Positions 17,308-24,981 of a DNA stretch of 64,000 nt are shown in pieces (the stretch's first letter is position 1; every line of letters starts with the position of its first letter). The translations under genes and the position numbers were made by a program. Origin of the DNA: Lysinibacillus contaminans (GTDB lineage: Bacteria; Bacillota; Bacilli; Bacillales_A; Planococcaceae); contig NZ_LGRV01000003.1 in assembly GCF_001278945.1 (NCBI RefSeq), positions 1,054,001-1,118,000 of the forward strand, read 5' to 3'. A model generated the notes under the pieces. That model did not search any database. It was given only the letters and a program-made list of their open reading frames with translations, and was not told where the DNA came from.

Positions 17308-17476
17308 TTGATTGTAGTGGAGGATGCTCTACTGTTCCAGGAAATGCAAACGAACTAAAGACCCTGCACAGAGCATATAAAAACTGTGTTTTGCGACGAA
17401 AGCGAAGTGACAGGAGCCAAGGAAGCGGCAAGGTGCTTGACCGCGGAAAGTGAGTTTCTAGAGCGGAAATCGACCT
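17308..17476 (+). repeat. Longer copy of the palindromic intergenic repeat
   Basis: The element starts TTGATTGTAGTGGAGG and ends GAGCGGAAATCGACC, the same ends as the copy at 16700-16758. It keeps a degenerate centre that reads GGAGCCAAGGAAGCGGCAAG and then GACCGCGGAAAG, close to the GCGGAAAGCG core of the common Bacillales element. A reading frame through it from 17386 is an artefact of this GC-richer DNA. Confidence 0.55.
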
Positions 17477-17530
17477 CCTATTTTAAAAATGTAATCCAGG
17501 TAAACAACTTTATTATCAATAGTATATGTA

Positions 17531-17566
17531 AAGAAAGAGACACCCATAAATGGATGTCTCTCTCTT
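17531..17566 (-). terminator. Terminator of the cold-shock gene
   Basis: A 10-bp stem with one mismatch (GAGACACCCA at 17537-17546 with TGGATGTCTC at 17551-17560) has a 4-base loop. On the left strand it is followed by TTTCTTTAC, as expected downstream of the cold-shock gene. Confidence 0.7.
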
Positions 17567-17595
17567 GTGCTCAAAAATTAATTCAAATTTAAGAA

Positions 17596-17796
17596 TTAAA
17601 GTTTAACAACGTTAGTAGCTTGTGGGCCACGGTTGCCTTCTTCAACGCCGAATTCAACTTTTTGACCTTCTTCAAGTGATTTGAAACCTTCACCTTGAAT
17701 AGCTGAGAAGTGTACGAATACGTCGTTTCCACCTTCAACCTCGATGAAACCGAAACCTTTTTCTGCGTTAAACCATTTTACTGTACCTTGTGTCAT
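17596..17796 (-). CDS. Cold-shock protein (CspB/CspD type)
   Basis: This 66-residue single-strand nucleic-acid binding protein is a complete cold-shock OB fold, with RNP1 KGFGFIEV at 14-21 and RNP2 VFVHF at 26-30. It acts as an RNA chaperone and antiterminator in the cold. It starts at ATG with TGGAGGTCG upstream. The gene stands alone behind its own promoter and a long leader. Which of the several Bacillales csp paralogues it is cannot be decided from sequence alone. Confidence 0.95.
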   Translation of the reverse strand: MTQGTVKWFNAEKGFGFIEVEGGNDVFVHFSAIQGEGFKSLEEGQKVEFGVEEGNRGPQATNVVKL

Positions 17797-17926
17797 TTAA
17801 ACGACCTCCAAAAAATAAATTAAAATCTAGTTCCTACAACATGTAAAAAAATCACGTATAAAAAATGCTCGTACTAACACGATCACTTTTTTAATAGGTG
17901 ATTTCACTGTTTACGATTGAAGGATT
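17797..17926 (-). promoter_or_regulatory. Long 5' leader of the cold-shock gene
   Basis: About 130 bases separate the likely transcription start (near 17926) from the csp start codon. The leader is AT-rich and contains a hairpin with GTGAAATCACC and GTGATC elements. Long leaders that refold with temperature are a known feature of csp mRNAs; that it refolds here is inference. Confidence 0.55.
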
Positions 17927-17932
17927 GACTTA

Positions 17933-17961
17933 ATTATACAATCGAATCATACATTTGTCTA
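17933..17961 (-). promoter_or_regulatory. Sigma-A promoter of the cold-shock gene
   Basis: On the left strand, TAGACA (17956-17961) and TATAAT (17933-17938) are separated by exactly 17 bases. This is a near-consensus vegetative promoter oriented toward csp. Confidence 0.75.
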
Positions 17962-18070
17962 GCAAAATAAATAAAAAAAATCTCAAAAAGGTAATTCACT
18001 TTTGTTTTTTATGTGTTATTGTATGAAAATTTCGAATTAAATAATAGGGCATTTGCGACTAAAACGATGA

Positions 18071-18319
18071 AATGGGGAGACTATTGATATCCATGTCACT
18101 ACAACGTGTTCTCTAAAAGGTTTTGGGGCTATAACTGGTGCTTTCTGAAATCAGCTTATTGCAGATTGGTACTCATTAAAGTTTAATGATGTAGATTCAA
18201 TAAATCGTAAGGAAAACGTACCGTCGAATGTGTTATTTGAGTTCGCATTGAACATCGGCATTACGTTTAGAGAGTACCACTGGCTGGATTCCAATGCTTT
18301 TCAAAGTAGACAATGGTGA
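18071..18319 (+). pseudogene. Possible decayed coding sequence
   Basis: One frame reads protein-like over 83 codons with a single internal TGA at 18146-18148: it passes through TTTCSLKGFGAITGAF, the stop, then NQLIADWYSLKFNDVD and SNVLFEFALNIGITFREYHW. A TGG to TGA change would explain the stop. No start codon with a ribosome site is present, and I do not recognise the protein. The surrounding 17962-18436 holds nothing else; GGAAAGCGGGTAAGTGAGG near 18362 faintly resembles the intergenic repeat seen at 16700. Confidence 0.3.
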
Positions 18320-18436
18320 CGAAGCTATCTAGGGCAGCTTTGTGAATAAATTATCCAATGTGGAAAGCGGGTAAGTGAGGCTTCAGAACAGGAGACGGAA
18401 ACCTCAATTAAACATAATCGTTGTACTACATAGTAG

Positions 18437-18625
18437 TTAACCGTGGATTTCTATATAAGTTGATCTTGAAAATTCTCCCATGTTGCTACCTATACATTCG
18501 TACTGGCCGCACGTACCTGAGGAATAGTTGCACTCTCGTCGATATTTTTTCTTTTGGTAGGTATTTAAAGTGAATTTACTCATTACAATCTTTAATTGAG
18601 TAGGTATACCTCTTAGTCGATCCAC
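18437..18625 (-). CDS. Small cysteine-containing ORF overlapping the regulator end
   Basis: A 62-codon frame starts at GTG 18625, seven bases after AAGGA within the end of the response-regulator gene, and overlaps that gene by 13 bases. The product is basic in the middle and carries ECNYSSGTCGQYECIGS toward the C-terminus, with no membrane segment. I do not recognise it. It could be a small secreted or signalling peptide linked to the two-component pair, or chance; I lean to chance. Confidence 0.2.
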   Translation of the reverse strand: MDRLRGIPTQLKIVMSKFTLNTYQKKKYRRECNYSSGTCGQYECIGSNMGEFSRSTYIEIHG

Positions 18626-19239
18626 GCATTTTCCTTGGCGACAATAACAGCCTCTGCGCGCGATTCCACATGGAGTTTCACGAAGAGTTTCGATAAATAA
18701 TTTTCTACTGTGCGCTGCGTGACGCCAAGGTTCGAAGCAATGGCTTTATTGGTAAAGCCCTGAGCGACGTATTGCAAAATTTCTTGTTCCTTATCACTAA
18801 GTAATACTTCCTGCTGTGCTTCCGGTCGATGTGAGCGACGTTGTATGAAATCTAAAAAGTCAGCAGGTAGTAAAATTTCCCCACGAAGAGTTGCTTGAAT
18901 CGTTTGAATAACTTGCTCTTTGGTCGCAAGTTTCGATAATAGCCCATCGACTTTTTTTTCTACAAGAAGTTCGTAATAATCTGCGAGCTCATAGCCTGTA
19001 TATAACAAAATAAGTGCTTCAGGTTGTTTCTTTTTTATCATCTGGGAAAGCTGAACACCGTTAGTTGGTTTCATATTAATATCGATTAAATAGAGCTGAA
19101 ATGTTTTTGTGTCCATAAGCGAAAGCACAGACTGTCCATCCTGTTCAGTTTCTATATGCACATTCGCTAAGTCCTGTAAGAGAGTCTTTGTGCCGTCCAA
19201 AACGACAGGGTGATCATCGACAATAAGTAGCTCAATCAT
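18613..19239 (-). CDS. LuxR-family response regulator (ComA/NarL type)
   Basis: The 208-residue regulator has a receiver domain with acidic pocket VDDH (residues 8-9) and phospho-acceptor Asp53 in LIDINM, then a LuxR-type helix-turn-helix at about 143-200 (LSDKEQEILQYVAQG, VTQRTVENYLSKLFVKLHV). I start at ATG 19239, after GTGAGGAC, which overlaps the kinase gene's end by eight bases and implies translational coupling. The kinase partner is ComP-like, so a ComA-like role is the best guess. Target genes cannot be inferred. Confidence 0.8.
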   Translation of the reverse strand: MIELLIVDDHPVVLDGTKTLLQDLANVHIETEQDGQSVLSLMDTKTFQLYLIDINMKPTNGVQLSQMIKKKQPEALILLYTGYELADYYELLVEKKVDGLLSKLATKEQVIQTIQATLRGEILLPADFLDFIQRRSHRPEAQQEVLLSDKEQEILQYVAQGFTNKAIASNLGVTQRTVENYLSKLFVKLHVESRAEAVIVAKENAWID

Positions 19240-21427
19240 GTTTGTCCTCACTTTTTTCTTGTATTTGAATGTATATTTGCATGCCCTCATCTGGTATTGA
19301 CGTAATATTCATGTCGCCGCTAAAGGAACGAACGCGTTCACGAATACCGTTTATACCCATAGACGTTGTTGATGCAATCATCTCATCAATATTGCAACCA
19401 ATTCCGTCATCTGAGTACTGTAAGGCAAAGCCACGGTCGATAGCAGTAAGATGAAGTGTGACCTCCATCGCTTCGGAGTGTTTAAGGGCGTTATTAAGCA
19501 ACTCTTGAACCAGCCGGTACACAACTAGGTGTAGTGTTACGTCTTGGAAATCGACACGATCAATTTGTGCGTCGAGTAAAAAGTTTGCACGTATTTTCAC
19601 CTTTTGTATGAGTTTTTTCAATGCGACTTGTAAGCCGAATGTATCGAGTAATGGGGGGCTTAAGTTTTCGCAATAGTCCCGTAAATCTTGTGAGGAATCG
19701 AGTAACTGCTCTCGAATCTCTAATACTCTTTCTTTCTTAATAACTTGGGAGCCTGCGATTACATCGAGCTCTCTCGCCAAATGTAGCTGTTCCTGTAAAA
19801 TGGTGTCGTGTAATTCCTGTGCCAAAATGGTTTTTTCTTTCTCGATAATATTCCATAGTAATGTATCTAGCCACGGAACTTGTGTATTACTCGCTACTTT
19901 CATGTGATGAATTTCATCCACTAAATCCTCAATGAGCTTTAAATTATCAACAAACATTGAAAAGTAAAGTGACAGTAATTCTAGCCATAAAAGCTCTTTT
20001 TTTTGTATTGTATTTGAAATGGTTAAGACAATTTTTTCTTCAGCCGTATCATGCAATACTATTTGAATTACCTTATATTCAATGACCATTTCACCACGTG
20101 ATAATGGTAAATCATCTGTAACCGTTTCTATCGTAAATGTGGTTGTACCGAGCTTATTGGCAATTTCCTGTGTGAAGCGGGCTTCTAATTCTTGTTGATT
20201 TCTTGCGTTTCCGATGCTGTTAACTGCAGCATATAAATTATGTACATAATCCCCGTTAGAGGAAAAAATAATTTTCCGATGTTTAAAGTCTAGTTGCTCT
20301 TTTGCATAGAACCCTGCAATAATGCCGATGAAAAGTAATATAAAGACACCTGTTATCTTTGCTATCGAATCGTATTCATTAAGTAAGATTGCAATCCCTA
20401 TAGTCAAGACTAAAGCGATAGCAAAGGCTAGGGCAGAATAATAACGTAAGCGAGATAATTGATATTCAATATCGAATAATCGTTCATTTACTTGAATGAA
20501 AATAAAGGAAAAGGGAATGAGCAGTAAGAATAGTGCACTAAACTCTGAAGATAAAATAGCCTGACGCCCTAAAATTTCAGGCACGGCAAACAATAGTAAA
20601 AACGGCATAAACGGAATGATTAATGAAATCGCAATGATGCGTATTTTGGGCGAGCGTGTTTGTAAATAGCTTGCTAGCAAAATACATATGATGCAAATGA
20701 CGAGTAGGCAAAATAGTGCAAGAATAGTAATAGGCGTCAAGATATGGATAGTAGGGTTAATGAAATTGACGATATCATGACAAAGTACCAGTAAAGGTAT
20801 TATATAGAGCAAACGAGACTCAATAAATGGCCATTTAATATGTAAATAACGGAAATAATGTTCCAAAAAATGAATGAGGATGGTTAGGCATAGAACAATA
20901 CAAAAGTTAATTACTATATGCCCCATACTATTTGCTCTACTAGAAGCGATACTGCTAATATACGCCATTGAAACGGTTAGTAAAAAAAGTATAAGTAGAT
21001 TCGTTAAAAAGTTTTCCTTATTTTTCCGCCATAAATAAATTGTCACGCAAATGGATAGAACAAAATAGAGCATTGGGAAAATAAAAAGGGTAAAAAGCTG
21101 CTCTGGTATGTCTAAATGCGTAATCGGAACGGTATGAATGGTTCCATCTGCTTTTAAAATGCTTAGTTCTTTTGCTTCGATAACGGTAAGATGTTTTTGA
21201 ACAGCAGGATTATCTGCAGCTGGCTGCCGATCTACACTCAGTAAAATATCGCCTTTTTCAATAAGTTGCCGCTGAGCCCATTTTGGATAATAGGGGTCAG
21301 CTATGATCAGTTGTTCTTTAACTTCACTAAGTGCGATGTTAACAAACGGTGTTTGAATAGCTACTGAGAGAAAATAGATGCCAAGCACTATGTAAATAGC
21401 AAAAATACTAGAGGTTAATTTAGTCAT
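19232..21427 (-). CDS. ComP-like membrane sensor histidine kinase
   Basis: The protein is 731 residues from ATG 21427 (a GTG at 21445 lies in frame without a ribosome site; the numbers here count from that GTG). One membrane helix at 9-30 is followed by an outside PDZ-like domain near 40-110 (IEKGDILLSVDRQPAADNP), then about nine helices to 380. A HisKA_3 kinase follows, with ELHDTILQEQ giving His546, and an HATPase with QELLNNALKHS and DDGIG (679-683). This layout is that of Bacillus ComP, which senses the ComX pheromone. No comQ or comX is next to it, so the ligand is unknown. Confidence 0.8.
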   Translation of the reverse strand: MTKLTSSIFAIYIVLGIYFLSVAIQTPFVNIALSEVKEQLIIADPYYPKWAQRQLIEKGDILLSVDRQPAADNPAVQKHLTVIEAKELSILKADGTIHTVPITHLDIPEQLFTLFIFPMLYFVLSICVTIYLWRKNKENFLTNLLILFLLTVSMAYISSIASSRANSMGHIVINFCIVLCLTILIHFLEHYFRYLHIKWPFIESRLLYIIPLLVLCHDIVNFINPTIHILTPITILALFCLLVICIICILLASYLQTRSPKIRIIAISLIIPFMPFLLLFAVPEILGRQAILSSEFSALFLLLIPFSFIFIQVNERLFDIEYQLSRLRYYSALAFAIALVLTIGIAILLNEYDSIAKITGVFILLFIGIIAGFYAKEQLDFKHRKIIFSSNGDYVHNLYAAVNSIGNARNQQELEARFTQEIANKLGTTTFTIETVTDDLPLSRGEMVIEYKVIQIVLHDTAEEKIVLTISNTIQKKELLWLELLSLYFSMFVDNLKLIEDLVDEIHHMKVASNTQVPWLDTLLWNIIEKEKTILAQELHDTILQEQLHLARELDVIAGSQVIKKERVLEIREQLLDSSQDLRDYCENLSPPLLDTFGLQVALKKLIQKVKIRANFLLDAQIDRVDFQDVTLHLVVYRLVQELLNNALKHSEAMEVTLHLTAIDRGFALQYSDDGIGCNIDEMIASTTSMGINGIRERVRSFSGDMNITSIPDEGMQIYIQIQEKSEDKHD

Positions 21428-21646
21428 ATTAAATCTCTTTTCCACAATATAGTAAATATTATTTATAATACCATGTTTTTCAGATGCATATATACCTAAT
21501 TATCCTTAACTTTTAGCGATTTTGGAAGACCGAAATGGAATCTTTCGGAAAACCACTAGCGTTTTTTCGGAATAACGCAATGGTAGTTTCGGTAAGAGTT
21601 GTGCTAGTGTAAAAATAACACTATGCCAGAAAGAGGTGCGCATGGC

Positions 21647-22573
21647 ATGTTGAAAAAGAGACTAGTTCTAATTGTGCTTTTTTGTGTATTGATAATGAGT
21701 TTAGTTACGCTTAAGACAACTGCCATGACAACTGACTCTGTAGAAGTGGACGTATGTATAATCGGCGGTGACAATCATTTTGTCTATAAAATTCCGAAGC
21801 ATCTTCATAATGCAATTGCTTATGACGAGATGAAAGAAAATATAGAACAATCTTTGTCATCACATTGGAAGATTCAGACTGGACATTATGAGGAAAATAA
21901 TTCAGTCGTGGAGTATACGTTTTTCATAGAAGATTTATTTCAGTTGAAGAAAAAAGGGCAGTTAAAACTAACGATTCCTTATAGCATTCTAGTTGGTATG
22001 TTCGGTGAGGATGAAGCTATTCAATTACGTTTTGTGGCGAGTAAGCTGACGAATTGGACGGTTAATGCAAAAGAATGGTCATCATTTGGCTTTGCGCAAC
22101 CACTTACTTATTTAAGTGAACGCGAATATGTATACAAGGGTCCAGTGAATGAACTGTTACAGCAAAGAACCGGCAATTTTGACGGCATGATTGATAAAGT
22201 GCAGATGGTGTTGCGTTGTGTCATTTATTTTAGCTTCATTTTACTACAGGTGGTCGCTTGTCTACTGTTATCTAGACGATTAAAAAAGCAACTTCTACAG
22301 TATCCAGAGAAAATGCATCAATATAGAAAACTTAGTTATATGTATCAATTCATTCCGATACTTATTATTATTGCTCAAATAATCTTTGTCGTAACGTCAG
22401 GATTACTTACTGCTTTTGGCCTTTATTTTAAACCAGGTATAGATTTACTACTAATTGTGACTCCAATTTTACTTAGTATTATCGTGATGCCTATGGTTTT
22501 TGTAGCAACGGAGCGTGATGTATCAAAAGAGTTGTGGGAAAATATGGACGTAATTTCAACGAGGCATAATTGA
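21647..22573 (+). CDS. Membrane protein with extracytoplasmic domain, unknown function
   Basis: I start at ATG 21647, eight bases after AGAGGTG; an upstream ATG at 21623 lacks a site. The 308-residue protein has a signal anchor (VLIVLFCVLIMSLVTL), an outside domain of about 160 residues (SVEVDVCIIGGDNHFVYKI; KKKGQLKLTIPYSILVGMF), and three C-terminal membrane segments (near 190-212, 237-262 and 270-290). It diverges from the ComP-like gene across a 220-base region, which could mean shared control, but no motif links them. The family is not recognised. Confidence 0.6.
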   Translation: MLKKRLVLIVLFCVLIMSLVTLKTTAMTTDSVEVDVCIIGGDNHFVYKIPKHLHNAIAYDEMKENIEQSLSSHWKIQTGHYEENNSVVEYTFFIEDLFQLKKKGQLKLTIPYSILVGMFGEDEAIQLRFVASKLTNWTVNAKEWSSFGFAQPLTYLSEREYVYKGPVNELLQQRTGNFDGMIDKVQMVLRCVIYFSFILLQVVACLLLSRRLKKQLLQYPEKMHQYRKLSYMYQFIPILIIIAQIIFVVTSGLLTAFGLYFKPGIDLLLIVTPILLSIIVMPMVFVATERDVSKELWENMDVISTRHN

Positions 22574-22582
22574 TGTTATAAT
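22554..22582 (+). promoter_or_regulatory. Candidate promoter of thyA
   Basis: TTTCAA (22554-22559), a 17-base spacer and a perfect TATAAT (22577-22582) lie 36 bases upstream of thyA, partly inside the end of the previous gene. The -35 box is weak. Confidence 0.5.
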
Positions 22583-22617
22583 GGTCAACAGCAAACTTTA
22601 AGGAGCTGTTAACAGAG

Positions 22618-23595
22618 ATGACACATCCAGAAACCGCGTATTTACATTTATTACAACATATTTTAGAAAACGGCGTGAAGAAGGAAGACCGAACAGGAAC
22701 TGGCACATACAGTGTTTTTGGCTACCAAATGCGCTTTGATCTAAGCAAGGGTTTTCCGCTTTTAACAACTAAACGCGTACCATTTAAACTTGTGGCAAGC
22801 GAGTTACTTTGGTTTATAAAAGGTGACACGAATATTCGCTATTTACTACAAAACAACAACCACATTTGGGATGAATGGGCGTTTAAAAAATGGGTAGAAT
22901 CTGATGAGTATACTGGCCCTGATATGACGGATTTTGGTCGTCGTTGCCTTGTAGATGAGGAATTTAATGCATTATATAAAGTAGAATTAGCTTCGTTTTG
23001 TGAACGTGTATTAACAGACGATACATTTGCAAATAAATACGGTGAACTTGGTAATGTATATGGTAAACAGTGGAGAAATTGGACAACGTCTACTGGTGAG
23101 AGCTTAGACCAACTACAAGATGTAATTGACCAAATTAAAACGAATCCCGATTCTCGTCGTTTAATTGTCAATGCTTGGAACCCTGAGGACGTGATTAATG
23201 CCGGGAAAAAGGGTAGTAAGGCTGCATTACCACCATGCCATGTCATGTTCCAATTTTTTGTCGCAAATGGTAAGTTAAGCTGTCAATTAATGCAAAGAAG
23301 TCTTGATACGTTGCTTGGCTGTCCGTTTAACATCGCATCGTATGCGTTACTGACACATTTAATCGCTCATGAATGCGGGCTGGAAGTGGGCGAATTTATT
23401 CATAGTATTGGCGATGCACATATCTATTCAAATCACCTTGAGCAAGTGAAAGAACAGTTATCTCGCGTGCCTAAGGACCTACCAACCTTAAAAATAAACC
23501 CAGAAAAAACTTCGATTTTTGATATCGAGTTAGAAGATTTAACAATTGAAGGATACGATCCACATCCAGCGATTAAAGCACCAATTGCGGTGTAA
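22618..23595 (+). CDS. thyA: Thymidylate synthase
   Basis: ThyA makes dTMP from dUMP using methylene-tetrahydrofolate. The 325-residue enzyme has [11 protein letters not shown] near the N-terminus, the catalytic ALPPCH motif (Cys207), [10 protein letters not shown], and the [13 protein letters not shown] nucleotide site. The roughly 50-residue insert in the small domain (about 90-140) places it with the long Lactobacillus casei-type enzymes rather than the 264-residue type. The start is ATG after AAGGAGC. Its usual partner dfrA lies 14 kb downstream. Confidence 0.97.
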   Translation: MTHPETAYLHLLQHILENGVKKEDRTGTGTYSVFGYQMRFDLSKGFPLLTTKRVPFKLVASELLWFIKGDTNIRYLLQNNNHIWDEWAFKKWVESDEYTGPDMTDFGRRCLVDEEFNALYKVELASFCERVLTDDTFANKYGELGNVYGKQWRNWTTSTGESLDQLQDVIDQIKTNPDSRRLIVNAWNPEDVINAGKKGSKAALPPCHVMFQFFVANGKLSCQLMQRSLDTLLGCPFNIASYALLTHLIAHECGLEVGEFIHSIGDAHIYSNHLEQVKEQLSRVPKDLPTLKINPEKTSIFDIELEDLTIEGYDPHPAIKAPIAV

Positions 23596-23890
23596 ACAAC
23601 AGGACTTTCTCAAACTTAATAAAGTCAGTTCCATTCTATGGAACAAATTAAATAACGCAGCCATAACTATTTTACAAGCGTAATAAGAAAGAAGTGAAAT
23701 TTGTTTTTTACTTCTGACTAAACAATTTATACTGAATATCCTTACATCAGATTTCCAAAAAGTACTAGGTCGAAATAATCTTTTTTGAAAAATAGGCTAG
23801 TTGGTTGATGATTTAACTTACGAACATCCTTTATGATTTATATGTAATATATAGAATTATTTACCAAATAAAAAGGCGGGGGTGATTGTA

Positions 23891-24106
23891 GTGAGAAGAA
23901 TGATGGTGTTTCATATGGGAGGAAATATGAGGTATTTACGATTGATAGAAAATGATTTTGTAGATACTTCTAAGCAACAATTAATTTATATGAGAAAACA
24001 ACATGATAAATACTCAATCTCGCCTAAGTTATCTGAAGAGCAGCTTCATCAAATGATGCAAGTTGTTGAGGATATTCGACTTAATAGCCTTAAAAAGTTA
24101 CTATAA
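23891..24106 (+). CDS. Small protein of unknown function
   Basis: I choose GTG 23891 because GGGGGTGAT ends four bases upstream, which matches the anti-Shine-Dalgarno spacing; an ATG at 23927 with GGGAGG only four bases ahead is an alternative. The 71-residue product is polar and helical (SEEQLHQMMQVVEDIRLNSLKKLL at the end in two pieces) with no membrane segment. I do not recognise it. A hairpin directly after the stop also holds the next gene's ribosome site. Confidence 0.5.
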   Translation: MRRMMVFHMGGNMRYLRLIENDFVDTSKQQLIYMRKQHDKYSISPKLSEEQLHQMMQVVEDIRLNSLKKLL

Positions 24107-24108
24107 TG

Positions 24109-24150
24109 CAAACGCCTTCTAAGCTATAATGGCTGAGGAGGTGTTTTTTT
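24109..24150 (+). terminator. Terminator hairpin carrying the next gene's ribosome site
   Basis: AAACGCCTTCTAAGC (from 24110) can pair, with G-T pairs and small mismatches, with GGCTGAGGAGGTGTTT, and a long T-run follows. The right arm contains GAGGAGGTG, the ribosome site for the gene starting at 24152. The hairpin may therefore both end the upstream transcript and hide the downstream site. Confidence 0.5.
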
Positions 24151-24151
24151 T

Positions 24152-24358
24152 ATGAACGTAGTATTTGTAGAATCGTTAACGGGAACAGATCTTTTACAAA
24201 TGGTATCACATGATGTAGCGGGCGTTTTAGCTGCTGCTCAGGGGGAAAGTATAACGTTTCCAGTTGGCCATTTTAAATATGAATTTCACAACTTAGATTT
24301 TTATGAAGAAAACGGTGAAATTCGCCAAGAACTCGTGATCTATGTGAAGAAAATTTAA
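24152..24358 (+). CDS. Small acidic protein of unknown function
   Basis: The 68-residue protein starts at ATG 24152, eight to nine bases after GAGGAGGTG. It reads MNVVFVESLTGTDLLQMVSH and continues with a glycine/alanine helix (DVAGVLAAAQGES) and a beta-rich end (ELVIYVKKI). There is no signal peptide. I do not recognise the family. Its ribosome site lies inside a terminator-like stem, which suggests low or conditional translation from read-through mRNA. Confidence 0.55.
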   Translation: MNVVFVESLTGTDLLQMVSHDVAGVLAAAQGESITFPVGHFKYEFHNLDFYEENGEIRQELVIYVKKI

Positions 24359-24442
24359 TCTAAGTCAAATCGGTTTTCTTCTTCAAAAGTCATTTGTCAT
24401 AAATGATTACTCAAAAGTGTGCGGGTTTAGAAGTCGAAGTAC

Positions 24443-24478
24443 TTGCGATTTTCTATACCTGTAACTATAATGATTACA
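24443..24478 (+). promoter_or_regulatory. ywnA promoter with overlapping palindromic operator
   Basis: TTGCGA (24443-24448), 17 bases and TATAAT (24466-24471) form a good sigma-A promoter. The palindrome TGTAAC-N7-ATTACA at 24460-24478 covers the -10 box, so a protein bound there would block initiation. Nearly the same palindrome lies before ywnB, which points to autoregulation by the Rrf2 protein. Confidence 0.65.
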
Positions 24479-24495
24479 ACAGGTGGTGATACGGT

Positions 24496-24906
24496 ATGGT
24501 GAACAGTCGTTTTTCGGTAGCGATCCATATTCTTTCGCTCATTGCAACGTCATTAGACAAAAATCAGCTAACGTCTGATTATATCGCAGGCAGTGTCAAT
24601 ACGAATCCAGTCGTCGTTCGTCGGATGATTGGTGTTTTAAAGAAGGCTGGGTTAGTTACTTCAAACACAGGAATAGCAGGCTATAACTTGTTAACTGAGC
24701 CAAAGGATTTGTCATTATTGGACATTTACAAGGCAATTGATGGGCCAAAGCAGTTGTTTGCAATTCATGAAGAGCCTAATCCTGCATGCTCTGTCGGTAA
24801 AAAGATTCAGACTACGTTAGAAGATGTCTATGAGAATGTGTGGCAAGCAATGGAAGAACAGTTAAAGGCACAAACCTTACAAGATGTGCTAGATCAGCTT
24901 CGTTAA
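24496..24906 (+). CDS. ywnA: Rrf2-family transcriptional regulator (YwnA-like)
   Basis: The 136-residue protein has the Rrf2 winged helix: RFSVAIHILSLIAT, IAGSVNTNPVVVRRMIGVLKKAGLV, then the wing TGIAGYNL and the dimer helix LSLLDIYKAID. Only one cysteine (PNPACSVGKK, near residue 98) is present, so it is not a three-cysteine iron-sulfur IscR type; a single conserved cysteine in this loop suits a redox or electrophile sensor. It starts at ATG after AGGTGGTGAT. The next gene is a ywnB homologue, as in Bacillus subtilis. Confidence 0.85.
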   Translation: MVNSRFSVAIHILSLIATSLDKNQLTSDYIAGSVNTNPVVVRRMIGVLKKAGLVTSNTGIAGYNLLTEPKDLSLLDIYKAIDGPKQLFAIHEEPNPACSVGKKIQTTLEDVYENVWQAMEEQLKAQTLQDVLDQLR

Positions 24907-24938
24907 AAGTAACGAGGTCGGTCTTACTGCAAGTAACC

Positions 24939-24957
24939 TGTAACTTATTTTGTTACA
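24939..24957 (+). promoter_or_regulatory. Second YwnA-type operator, upstream of ywnB
   Basis: TGTAAC-N7-GTTACA is a perfect 6-bp-arm palindrome, preceded by ACC exactly as at the ywnA promoter (ACCTGTAAC in both). It lies 25 bases before the ywnB start and suggests the same repressor acts on both genes. Confidence 0.6.
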
Positions 24958-24981
24958 ACTACTATTAGGAGGAATTTGAAT

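Noticed and set aside
17386..17592. A 68-codon gene on the right strand
   Set aside because: It lies within the palindromic repeat and the csp terminator and has no ribosome site.
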